Shown: piece by piece, positions 26,438 to 34,043 of the stretch | How positions within the stretch are numbered: position 1 is the stretch's first letter | How the letters are laid out: each line of letters begins with the position of its first letter | Origin: Actinomycetes bacterium | GTDB lineage: Bacteria; Actinomycetota; Actinomycetes; Actinomycetales; Dermatophilaceae | NCBI GenBank assembly: GCA_023420415.1 | Contig: JAEZWF010000025.1 | Location: 1 to 64,000 of the forward strand | DNA: 64,000 bases | Direction: 5' to 3' | Notes under the pieces: generated by a model | Seen by the model: only the letters and a program-made list of their open reading frames with translations | The model's database searches: none | Told to the model about the DNA's origin: nothing | Position numbers and translations under genes: made by a program

Positions 26438-26815
26438 GTGATCCACGTTCACCGCCACAAGGACGAGCCCGTCGCCGTCCAGTCGGTGACGTCCGCCCCT
26501 GAGTCGCTCGAGCAGGAGCAGGCGCACCGGATCAAGCGCTACCTCGTGACGATGGGCGTGCGCACCGTGTGCTTCCTCGGGGCGGTGTTCACGGGCACGA
26601 GCGGTGCCCCCTGGTGGGTGTGGGGCAGTCTCGCGGTCGCGGCCGTCCTGCTCCCCTACGTCGCCGTGGTGTTCGCCAACGCGGTCCGCCCGCGCGCCCC
26701 CGGGAGCTCGATGCCGGTCATGCCCTCGACCGACGTCCCCCGGCAGATCGGCCCGGACCACCCCGACTTCCCCGGCACCCGCGACACCGGGGACGACGAA
26801 CCACGTGAGCGCTGA
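26438..26815 (+). CDS. DUF3099 membrane protein
   Basis: This 125-residue protein has two membrane helices (residues about 36-53 and 58-82; VRTVCFLGAVFTGTS, WWVWGSLAVAAVLLPYVAVVF) after a HRIKRYLVTMGVR segment typical of DUF3099. The polar Pro-rich tail is cytoplasmic. Function is unknown. TATGGT ends 6 bases before the GTG, so it is probably leaderless. It overlaps the next small gene by 11 bases. Confidence 0.8.
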   Translation: MIHVHRHKDEPVAVQSVTSAPESLEQEQAHRIKRYLVTMGVRTVCFLGAVFTGTSGAPWWVWGSLAVAAVLLPYVAVVFANAVRPRAPGSSMPVMPSTDVPRQIGPDHPDFPGTRDTGDDEPRER

Positions 26816-27017
26816 ACTCGTCTGCAGCGCCAAGGGCTGCCGGCAGGCCGCGACGTGGGCGCTGCTGTGGAACAACCCAAAGCTGCACACACCCGACCGC
26901 CGCAAGGTGTGGCTCGCCTGCGACACCCATCGCGAGACGCTCGGCGACTTCCTGTCGGTGCGCGGTTTCCTCCAGGAGACGGTCCCCAGCGACGCCATCC
27001 CGGCCGACGCCGGTTAG
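26805..27017 (+). CDS. Small Cys-containing conserved protein
   Basis: This 70-residue protein (MSAELVCSAKGCRQAATWAL...) has a CxxxxC pair near the start, and a further Cys and His (ACDTHRET) about residues 39-42. That suggests a small zinc-binding fold. The GTG start lies inside the end of the DUF3099 gene (11-base overlap), so translation is coupled. Its TAG stop overlaps the TAA stop of convergent moaA. Such proteins are common in actinobacteria, but I know of no assigned function. Confidence 0.7.
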   Translation: MSAELVCSAKGCRQAATWALLWNNPKLHTPDRRKVWLACDTHRETLGDFLSVRGFLQETVPSDAIPADAG

Positions 27018-28060
27018 CCGCCGATCGCGGACATCGGCCGCTCTGGTTGCACGAAGTCGGCGGTGCCGATGCCGTGTCCCTTGGCCTTGCGCCACATCTC
27101 GCCGCGGATGAGGTCGGCCAGCTCCTCGTCGCTGGCGCCGTCCCGCAGCGGCCCACGCAGGTCGGTCTCACGCTGGGAGAAGAGACAGTTGCGCACCTGG
27201 CCGTCGGCAGTGAGCCGCGTGCGGTCGCACGCGGCGCAGAACGGCGCCGTGACGCTGGCGATGATGCCGACCGTCTGCGGACCCCCGTCGACGAGGAACC
27301 GCTCCGCCGGCGCGCTCCCACGGTCCGCGGCCGGCAAGGGCGTCAGCCGGAACCGCTCGGACAGGCGGTCTCGGATCTCGTCGGCACCGATCATGGTCGA
27401 TGCGTCCCAGCCGTGCTGGGCGTCCAGCGGCATCTGCTCGATGAACCGCAGCTCGTACCCGCGGTCGAGACACCACTGGAGCAGGTCCGCGACCGTGTGG
27501 TCGTTGATGCCCCGCATCGCGACCGCGTTGACCTTCACGGGAGCCAGCCCGGCGGCCGCCGCCGCCTTCAGCCCCGCCTCCACGTCGTGCAGCCGGTCAC
27601 GCCGGGTGAGGTCCGCGAACTCCTTGGGGTCGATCGTGTCGAGACTGACGTTGACCCGGTCGAGCCCGGCATCGGCGAGAGGCTGCGCGAGCCGGTCGAG
27701 CCCGATTCCGTTGCTGGTCATGGCGATCCGAGGTCGCGGCTCGAGCGCGGCGATGCGTCGCACCACGTCGACCAGGGATCGGCGCAGCAACGGCTCGCCA
27801 CCCGTCAGCCGGATCTGCGTGACACCCAGACCGACGAACACGCCGACCACCCGCACGAGCTCGTCGTCGCTCAGCATCTCGGGCTTGGCGAGCCAGGGAA
27901 GACCCTCCGCCGGCATGCAGTACCGGCACCGCAGGTTGCACCGGTCGGTGACCGAGACGCGCAGGTCACGCGCGAACCGCCCGAAGCGGTCCGGCATACC
28001 CGGCACGTCCGCAGGCGGGCGCGACAGGTCACGCACACGGGGGAACGGGAGGCCGGTCAT
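27014..28060 (-). CDS. moaA: GTP 3',8-cyclase (molybdenum cofactor synthesis)
   Basis: This 348-residue radical SAM enzyme converts GTP to 3',8-cyclo-GTP, the first step of molybdopterin synthesis. The N-terminal cluster motif is CNLRCRYC (about residue 41 on). The C-terminal cluster lies around FCAACDRTRLTADGQVRNCLF. The protein ends in the conserved GG needed for activity. TAGGCT lies 7 bases before the ATG. It is divergent from the SURF1 gene. No other moa genes are in the window. Confidence 0.93.
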   Translation of the reverse strand: MTGLPFPRVRDLSRPPADVPGMPDRFGRFARDLRVSVTDRCNLRCRYCMPAEGLPWLAKPEMLSDDELVRVVGVFVGLGVTQIRLTGGEPLLRRSLVDVVRRIAALEPRPRIAMTSNGIGLDRLAQPLADAGLDRVNVSLDTIDPKEFADLTRRDRLHDVEAGLKAAAAAGLAPVKVNAVAMRGINDHTVADLLQWCLDRGYELRFIEQMPLDAQHGWDASTMIGADEIRDRLSERFRLTPLPAADRGSAPAERFLVDGGPQTVGIIASVTAPFCAACDRTRLTADGQVRNCLFSQRETDLRGPLRDGASDEELADLIRGEMWRKAKGHGIGTADFVQPERPMSAIGG

Positions 28061-28092
28061 GACCCCAAGCCTAAGCCGGGTACCGTGATCCG
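28061..28092. promoter_or_regulatory. Overlapping divergent promoters of moaA and SURF1
   Basis: Within 32 bases lie TACCGT (28081-28086), 6 bases before the SURF1 GTG, and TAGGCT on the minus strand, 7 bases before the moaA ATG. Both transcripts would be leaderless, so RNA polymerase may have to choose one direction. Confidence 0.55.
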
Positions 28093-28881
28093 GTGCTGAG
28101 GACGCTCACATCGCGGCGATGGCTGGGCGCCTTGGCGGTCGCAGCCGCCTTCGCGGTGGCCGCCTGGTTCCTCGGTCAGTGGCAGTGGGGGCGCTACGAG
28201 GACAAGAGTGCCCGCGCCGACCGGATCAACTCCCACTACCGCGCCGCGCCGCAGCCGCTGGCCGACGTCCTCACGACCTCGCCGCTGCCCCGCTCGACGG
28301 AGTGGACCCGGGTCACCGCCCGCGGCACCTACGCCGCGGACGACACCCTCCTGGTGCGCAACCGGCCCAACGACGGCATCTACGGGTACGAGGTCCTCGT
28401 GCCGTTCCGCACCGACGGCGGGATGACGGTGCTCGTCGACCGAGGCTGGGTGCGCAATGCGGAGGCCGCCAACGAGCTGCCCGCCGTGACGCCCGCCCCC
28501 AGCGGCGAGGTGACGATGACGGGTTGGGTCCGCCCGTCGGAGAAGAACCTCGAGCGCCGTATGCCGGCCGGCCAGCTGGCGAGCATCAACGTCCAGCAAG
28601 CGTCGGCGCAGCTCGGTGAGTCGTTGTTGGGTGGCTACGTGATCATGGAGGTCGAGCGGACCGCGACCGGCCAGAGCCCGCCGCGCCCGGACCGGTTGGA
28701 GCCACCGGACACCGACCTGGGACCCCATCAGGCGTACGCGTTCCAGTGGTGGCTCGCCATGGTGGCGGGGTTCGTCCTCGTCGTGTGGGGTGCCCGGCGC
28801 GAGCACCTCGAGGACCTGGAGTCGCCCGATGCTGCCCCTCGACCCAAGAAGGTCCGCATCTGGGACGAGGAGGACGAGTAG
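28093..28881 (+). CDS. SURF1-family cytochrome oxidase assembly protein
   Basis: This 262-residue protein has an N-terminal membrane helix (about 11-30, ALAVAAAFAVAAWFLGQWQW), a large extracytoplasmic domain, and a second helix near residue 220 (WWLAMVAGFVLVVWG). That is the classic SURF1 layout. The conserved GQWQWGRYEDK and VDRGWVRN motifs are present. It is thought to help insert heme a into the oxidase. The acidic C-terminus (EDEE) is cytoplasmic. The promoter is leaderless. Confidence 0.9.
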   Translation: MLRTLTSRRWLGALAVAAAFAVAAWFLGQWQWGRYEDKSARADRINSHYRAAPQPLADVLTTSPLPRSTEWTRVTARGTYAADDTLLVRNRPNDGIYGYEVLVPFRTDGGMTVLVDRGWVRNAEAANELPAVTPAPSGEVTMTGWVRPSEKNLERRMPAGQLASINVQQASAQLGESLLGGYVIMEVERTATGQSPPRPDRLEPPDTDLGPHQAYAFQWWLAMVAGFVLVVWGARREHLEDLESPDAAPRPKKVRIWDEEDE

Positions 28882-28921
28882 CGGCGCGGCGCAGACTGGC
28901 AGGTTTCCGGCGCACGTTGGC

Positions 28922-28947
28922 GACTGTTCGCTCTTCACCGAACAGTC
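28922..28947. promoter_or_regulatory. Inverted repeat at the EamA/ArsR promoter
   Basis: GACTGTTCG-N8-CGAACAGTC (9-bp perfect arms) lies just upstream of the -10 element TAGAGT (28955-28960) and covers the expected -35. It may be the operator of the ArsR-type regulator encoded second in this operon. A terminator for the SURF1 gene is the alternative. Confidence 0.5.
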
Positions 28948-28966
28948 TGGCTCCTAGAGTCGGGGC

Positions 28967-29872
28967 ATGGACTCGCGCGAACGCACGCTCACCCTCGGCG
29001 CCATCGCGGTCACCCTGTTTCTGTGGGCCTCGGCGTTCGTGGCGATCCGCCACCTGGGTGGCTCGGTCTCCCCCGGCGCCTTGTCGCTCGGCCGGCTCCT
29101 CGTGGCGAGCCTCGTCCTGGGCGTCATGGTGTGGCGGCGTCCGCGGCGGTGGCCGACCCGGCGTGACCTGCCGCTGCTGCTGGCCTGCGGCGTGCTGTGG
29201 TTCGGCGTCTACAACATCGCGCTCAACGCCGCCGAGCAGCGGATCGACGCAGGCACCGCGGCCATGCTCGTGCAGATCGGGCCGATCATCGTCGCCCTCC
29301 TCGCGGCCGTGTTCCTCGGCGAACCCCTCACTCGGTGGCTGGTGGTGGGGGCGGTCGTCGGCTTCGCCGGCGTCGTGGTCATCGGACTCGGCAGCTCTGG
29401 TCACGCGACCGGCGACCTGGGCGGTGTCGCCCTCGCGGTGCTCGCCGCGGTCACCTATGGCGCCGGGGTGGTCACCCAGAAACCGCTGCTGTCGCGCCTG
29501 CCCACACTCGAGGTCACCTTCCTCGCCTGCGTGATCGGCGCTGTCGTCTGTCTGCCGTGGACGGGCGACCTGGTCTCGACGGTCCGCACCGCGACACCGC
29601 AGACGCTGCTGCTGGTCGCCTACCTCGGGGTCTTCCCGACGGCCATCGCCTTCTCGACCTGGGGTTGGGCCCTGGCCCGCAGCAACGCCGGCAGCCTCGC
29701 CCTCACGACGTTCCTCGTGCCCGTGATAGCGACGGCGATGGGGTGGCTGTTCCTCGACGAGCTCCCGCCGTCGGCGGCGTACGTGGGCGGTGTCCTGTGC
29801 GTCGTCGGTGTGGTGCTCACCCGACGACGCCCACGCCGGGGCGCGCAGACCCGAGAACAGGTGCCGGCATGA
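28967..29872 (+). CDS. EamA/DMT-family transporter
   Basis: This 301-residue protein has about ten membrane helices in two EamA repeats (first from residue 6, second from about 145). The DMT motifs FLWASAFVAIR and VFPTAIAFSTWGWAL are present. DMT exporters commonly move amino acids or metabolites out of the cell. TAGAGT ends 6 bases before the ATG. The stop overlaps the start of the ArsR-type gene (ATGA), so the regulator is coupled to the transporter. Confidence 0.88.
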   Translation: MDSRERTLTLGAIAVTLFLWASAFVAIRHLGGSVSPGALSLGRLLVASLVLGVMVWRRPRRWPTRRDLPLLLACGVLWFGVYNIALNAAEQRIDAGTAAMLVQIGPIIVALLAAVFLGEPLTRWLVVGAVVGFAGVVVIGLGSSGHATGDLGGVALAVLAAVTYGAGVVTQKPLLSRLPTLEVTFLACVIGAVVCLPWTGDLVSTVRTATPQTLLLVAYLGVFPTAIAFSTWGWALARSNAGSLALTTFLVPVIATAMGWLFLDELPPSAAYVGGVLCVVGVVLTRRRPRRGAQTREQVPA

Positions 29873-30597
29873 GCACGGAGGCAACGGCCCTGGCCCGCTT
29901 CGGCCGCGCCCTGGGTGACCCGACCCGGGCCGCCATGGCCGTCGCGCTGCTCGACGGTCGCCGCTGGAAGGTGGGTGAGCTGGCGCAGGTGGCCGGGGTC
30001 GGCGCCCCCACGGCCAGCGACCACGTCGCCTGCCTCGGCGATGCCGGGGTCGTCGTGGTGACCCGCGCAGGCCGCTGCACCCACGTCGAGCTCGCCTCGG
30101 CCCGGGTCGCGGAGACGATCGAGCTGATGACGGCCGGCGCGACCGACGGCGTGGCTCCCGCCAGCTCCTACCGTCAGGTGTCGCAGCGCCGACGGCTCGC
30201 GCAGGCGCGCACCTGCTACGACCACCTCGCCGGCAGCTTGGGTGTGGCCCTGCACGACGCGGCCGCCGCGGCCGGCGCGATCTCCACCACAGGCACACCC
30301 ACGGTCCCCCGTCGTGGCCGGGCCTGGTGGGGTGACCTCGGCATCGACCTCGACGACGTGTATGCCGTCAGGCGAGTTGCCGTGCGCGAGTGCACCGACT
30401 GGACGGAGCAGCGTCCGCACGTGGCGGGCGCGCTGGGAGCCGCCTTGTGCACCAAGGCTTTCGAGGCCGGCTGGGTGCGCCGCGCCGATGCCACCAGACG
30501 GGTGGTCGTCACCGCGGCGGGTCGTGACGTGTTCGCCGGTCTCGGGATCGGCTACGCCGGGACGTCGGACCGCTGGGTCGCGAACTGCGTCTCGTAG
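29869..30597 (+). CDS. ArsR-type winged-helix regulator
   Basis: This 242-residue protein has an N-terminal winged helix (about residues 8-85; LGDPTRAAMAVALLDGRRWKVGELAQVAGV, split here by helix boundaries) and a longer C-terminal region (about 110-240) with several Cys and His residues of unknown function. It is longer than plain ArsR repressors. Being second after an EamA exporter, with an inverted repeat at the shared promoter, suggests it controls that export. Its 3' end overlaps the convergent ABC exporter by 46 bases. Confidence 0.82.
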   Translation: MSTEATALARFGRALGDPTRAAMAVALLDGRRWKVGELAQVAGVGAPTASDHVACLGDAGVVVVTRAGRCTHVELASARVAETIELMTAGATDGVAPASSYRQVSQRRRLAQARTCYDHLAGSLGVALHDAAAAAGAISTTGTPTVPRRGRAWWGDLGIDLDDVYAVRRVAVRECTDWTEQRPHVAGALGAALCTKAFEAGWVRRADATRRVVVTAAGRDVFAGLGIGYAGTSDRWVANCVS

Positions 30598-32429
30598 AGC
30601 GACCGGTAGAGGCCGCCCCTGGCCATCAGCTCCGCGTGCGTGCCGCGCTCGACGATTCGGCCCTCGTCGACCACGAGGATCTGGTCTGCGCCGCGGACGG
30701 TGGACAGGCGGTGTGCGATGACCAACGCCGTGCGCTCGGCCAGTGCGGTGTCGAGGGCCCGCTGTACGGCCGCCTCGGACTCGCTGTCGAGGTGGGCAGT
30801 GGCCTCGTCGAGGACGATGAGACCGGGTGACTTGAGCAGCAGGCGAGCCAGCGCGAGCCGTTGCTTCTCACCACCGGAGAGGCGGTGCCCACGGTCACCC
30901 ACCACGGTGTCGAGACCGGCGGGCAGGGCGTGCACCAGCGGTGCGACCTGGGCGGACTCGAGCGCCGACCACATCTGCGCCTCGGTGGCCTCCGGGGCGG
31001 CATACGCGAGGTTGGCCCGGATCGTGTCGTGGAACAGGTGCGCCTCCTGGCTCACCACGCCGACGGTCCGGTGCACGGACGACAATGTGGCGTCGCGCAG
31101 GTCGACCCCGTTGATGCGCACCGCTCCGCTGGTCGGGTCGTAGAGCCGCGCGACGAGACCGGTGATCGTCGTCTTGCCGGCGCCGCTCGGCCCGACGAGC
31201 GCGACCAGCTGCCCCGGCTCGACCGTGAGGTCGATGCCGCGCAGCACGACGCCGGACCCCTTGCGGTCCCCCGTCGCGGTGCTCTCCAGCGACGCCAGCG
31301 ACACCTCGTCAGCAGACGGGTAGGCGAACCCGACCGAGTCGAGCTCCACCCGCACCGGCCGGGCGGGCAGGTCGACGGCGTCGGTCTTCTCGGCCACCAG
31401 CGGCGGCAGGTCGAGCACCTCGAAGACCCGCTCGAACGACACCAGCGCAGTCATGATGTCGACGCGCACGTTCGACAACGCCGTCAGGGGGCCGTAGAGC
31501 CGGGCCAGCAACGCGGTGAGCGCCAGCAGCGTGCCGACGGTCAGCGTGCCACCGACGGCCATGAGCCCACCAAAGCCGTAGACCATCGCCGTGGCCAGCG
31601 ACGCCACGAGGGTGAGCGCCACGAAGAACACGCTGCGGTTGAGGGCGATCTTGACGCCCATGTCGCGCACCCCCGCGGCGCGCTCGGCATACTCCTCGTC
31701 CTCACGGGCGGGGTCACCGAACAGCTTGACGAGCAAGGCGCCGGCGACGTTGAACCGTTCGGTCATCCGCGTGCCCATGTCGGCGTTGAGGCCCATCTGG
31801 GCGTGGCTGAGCCCGGCGAGCCGGCGCCCCATCCAGCGCGCGGGCAGCAGGAAGAACGGAACCAGGGCGAGCGAGGCCAGGGTCAGCTGCCACGACAGGG
31901 TGGCCATCGTGCCCACGATGAGCACGAGCGACACCGCGTTGCTGACGACGCTCGAGAGCACGGACGTGAATGCCTGCTGGGCCCCGATGACGTCGGAGTT
32001 GAGCCGGGTCACCAGGGCGCCGGTCTGGGCCCGTGTGAAGAACGCGATCGGCTGGCGCAGCACGTGCGCGAAGACCTCGGTGCGCAGGTTGTAGATCAGC
32101 CCCTCACCGATGCGCGCGGAGTACCACCGCTGCACCAGCGTGAGCACCCCGTCGGCGACGGCCAGGGCCGCCACCAGCAGCGCCAGCCTGATCACCACGC
32201 CGCGGTCGCGCGGGATGATGCCCTGGTCCACGAGGTTCTTGAGCAGGAGTGGCGTGGCGACGACGAGCGCCGCGCTGACCACCACGAGCACGAGGAAGAG
32301 CACGATCTCGCGGCGGAACGGGCGCGCGTAGCGCAACACCCGCCGCGCCGTACCCGGCTTCAGCTTCGTGTCCTTGACCGAGTCGTCGCGGGTCAGGGAC
32401 CGCATCGCGGTCCAGCCGGACATGCTCAT
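30552..32429 (-). CDS. ABC exporter (fused membrane and ATPase domains)
   Basis: This 625-residue type-I exporter has six membrane helices (about 40-340) and an ATPase domain with Walker A GPSGAGKTT, signature LSGGEKQRL, Walker B LIVLDEATAHLD and switch His VIAHRLSTV. All catalytic residues are intact, so a homodimer is expected (MsbA/Sav1866 type). Substrate is unknown. The start has an AGAGGTGAG ribosome site. A second in-frame Met at residue 3 is possible. It converges on the ArsR-type gene with a 46-base overlap. Confidence 0.9.
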   Translation of the reverse strand: MSMSGWTAMRSLTRDDSVKDTKLKPGTARRVLRYARPFRREIVLFLVLVVVSAALVVATPLLLKNLVDQGIIPRDRGVVIRLALLVAALAVADGVLTLVQRWYSARIGEGLIYNLRTEVFAHVLRQPIAFFTRAQTGALVTRLNSDVIGAQQAFTSVLSSVVSNAVSLVLIVGTMATLSWQLTLASLALVPFFLLPARWMGRRLAGLSHAQMGLNADMGTRMTERFNVAGALLVKLFGDPAREDEEYAERAAGVRDMGVKIALNRSVFFVALTLVASLATAMVYGFGGLMAVGGTLTVGTLLALTALLARLYGPLTALSNVRVDIMTALVSFERVFEVLDLPPLVAEKTDAVDLPARPVRVELDSVGFAYPSADEVSLASLESTATGDRKGSGVVLRGIDLTVEPGQLVALVGPSGAGKTTITGLVARLYDPTSGAVRINGVDLRDATLSSVHRTVGVVSQEAHLFHDTIRANLAYAAPEATEAQMWSALESAQVAPLVHALPAGLDTVVGDRGHRLSGGEKQRLALARLLLKSPGLIVLDEATAHLDSESEAAVQRALDTALAERTALVIAHRLSTVRGADQILVVDEGRIVERGTHAELMARGGLYRSLYETQFATQRSDVPA

Positions 32430-32538
32430 CTACTCACCTCTGTGACATTCACTGCCCGTGGAAACAGCACACGGGGCGTCGTCCATTCCCCACCCTGCCG
32501 TGAGGGTGTGACAGACGCGGGTATGCCGCGTGGTCGCC

Positions 32539-33345
32539 TCAGCGACCCAGCGAACGCACCAGCCCGTGCAGCAGACGTCCCTGCGCCTCCCGCTCGGCCC
32601 TCAGCTGCTCGTCCCGGCCCGACGTGACCGCGCTGGCCAGCAGGGGCTTCAGCTCGCGCAACGCGGCCTCCGGCGTCTCCAGCAGCGCCCCCACGAGGTC
32701 CGCCGTCGTGGCGTCGAGCTCGGCCAACGGAACGGCGACGTTCGCCAGCCCCCTGGCCACGGCCTCCTGCGCACCCAGGAACCGGCCCGTGGCGCACAGC
32801 TCCAGCGCGACGGCATACCCGACAGCCTGCACCAGCGGACCCGTGCCGCCGAGGTCGGGCACCAGGCCCAGCGACGTCTCGCGCATCGCGAACTGCACGT
32901 CGTCGGCGACCACCCGCAGGTCGGCCGCCAGGGCGAGTTGGAAGCCCGCCCCGATCGCGTGCCCCTGGACGGAGGCAACCACCACCGCGGGCACCGACGC
33001 CCACGCAGCGAACCCGCGCTGGAAGTCCTCGATCGCCTCCGCCGCCGCCTCCGGACCGTCGACGGCGATGCCGAGCAGCTCGGGTTCACCCTCGACGCCG
33101 CCGGGGGCGAGCATCCCCCGGTCGAGACCGGCCGAGAAGGACGGCCCGTTGCCCCGCAGGACGACCACGCGCACCGCCGGGTCGAGCTCGTCGGCGATCC
33201 GCGCCAACGCCGCCCACAGGCTCGGCACCTGGGAGTTGCGGCGTCCCGGGTTGTCGAGCGTGATCGTCAGCACCGGGCCGTCACGCGTGACGACGAGGTG
33301 CGGATGCGGTTGCTCTGGCTGGGTCTGCGCGTCGGTGTCGGTCAC
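32539..33345 (-). CDS. Enoyl-CoA hydratase/isomerase
   Basis: This 268-residue crotonase-fold protein has the oxyanion-hole segments RGNGPSFSAGLDRGM and VQGHAIGAGFQLALAADLRV. The second catalytic region FAMRETSLGLVPDLGG supports a hydratase. It is the last gene of the sulfate assimilation operon; its GTG overlaps the cbiX stop by 4 bases. TAGCCT ends 6 bases before the GTG, so it may have its own leaderless promoter inside cbiX. A link to sulfur metabolism is not evident; it may only share the transcript. Confidence 0.85.
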   Translation of the reverse strand: MTDTDAQTQPEQPHPHLVVTRDGPVLTITLDNPGRRNSQVPSLWAALARIADELDPAVRVVVLRGNGPSFSAGLDRGMLAPGGVEGEPELLGIAVDGPEAAAEAIEDFQRGFAAWASVPAVVVASVQGHAIGAGFQLALAADLRVVADDVQFAMRETSLGLVPDLGGTGPLVQAVGYAVALELCATGRFLGAQEAVARGLANVAVPLAELDATTADLVGALLETPEAALRELKPLLASAVTSGRDEQLRAEREAQGRLLHGLVRSLGR

Positions 33346-34043
33346 GCGGGCAGGCTATCGGCGCGCTCGAGCACCAGCTGGGCCACCGCTTCGGTCTGGG
33401 CCAGCGCACCCGGCACCATCGTCACGCCCTGTCGCCCGCACTCCTGCGCCATCCGGTCGCGCAGCACCCCTTCGGCGACCATGAACGACACGGCAAACGT
33501 GCGGTCGACCTCGTCGGGCAGCCGTCGCAGCACCTGCTCGAGCGTTGCCCCTCCGTCCAGGGCGGCGACGTCCCACTGTCCCCACCCGTGGCGCGGGTTC
33601 TCGTGGACGGCTGTCGTCAGGGTGGCGACGGCCTCGGTGTCACTGGACCCCGCGGCATACAACAGCACGGCCGTGCGCTCGTCGGGCCGCACGTCGGCAG
33701 CCGCGAGCAGCTCCTCGGCCGCGTCGAGCAGGCGCGGGTGTGGACCCAGTGGCGCCGCGAGCCCGACCTCACCGGGCGACTCCGCGGCCATGGTCGCGAC
33801 TGCGGCGGGTACGTCGACGCGTGCGTGGTGGGCGGGGGTGAGCAGGACGGGAACCACGACCGCGTGCCCGTTGAGCGCCGCGGCGGTGTCGCTCGGCGTG
33901 GGTGCGTGGTGGTCGAGGTATGCCGTGTGGATGCGGCGCGTGGGCGCCAGCGTCTGCACGTGCCCGGCGAGGGCCTCGACGCCGTGAGCGTGCCGCGGGT
34001 CCGGGGATCCGTGCGCGAGCAGCACGATGTCGGGGTCGGTCAC
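33342..34043 (-). CDS. Sirohydrochlorin chelatase (CbiX/SirB-like)
   Basis: This 233-residue protein is a two-repeat CbiX-like chelatase, beginning IVLLAHGSPDPRHA with the active-site His and a second motif VVVPVLLTPAHHARVD. Here it would insert Fe2+ into sirohydrochlorin to make siroheme for the sulfite reductase at the head of the operon. The repeat near residue 110 on is weaker, as in SirB-type fusions. The GTG overlaps the cysG-like stop (4 bases). TAGCCT is spaced 6 bases from the GTG, next to a GGAGG, so start signals overlap. Confidence 0.85.
   Translation of the reverse strand: MTDPDIVLLAHGSPDPRHAHGVEALAGHVQTLAPTRRIHTAYLDHHAPTPSDTAAALNGHAVVVPVLLTPAHHARVDVPAAVATMAAESPGEVGLAAPLGPHPRLLDAAEELLAAADVRPDERTAVLLYAAGSSDTEAVATLTTAVHENPRHGWGQWDVAALDGGATLEQVLRRLPDEVDRTFAVSFMVAEGVLRDRMAQECGRQGVTMVPGALAQTEAVAQLVLERADSLPA

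Noticed and set aside
26656..27321. Minus-strand frame over the DUF3099 gene and end of moaA
   Set aside because: Arg/Ser-rich shadow; real genes on other frames explain the region.
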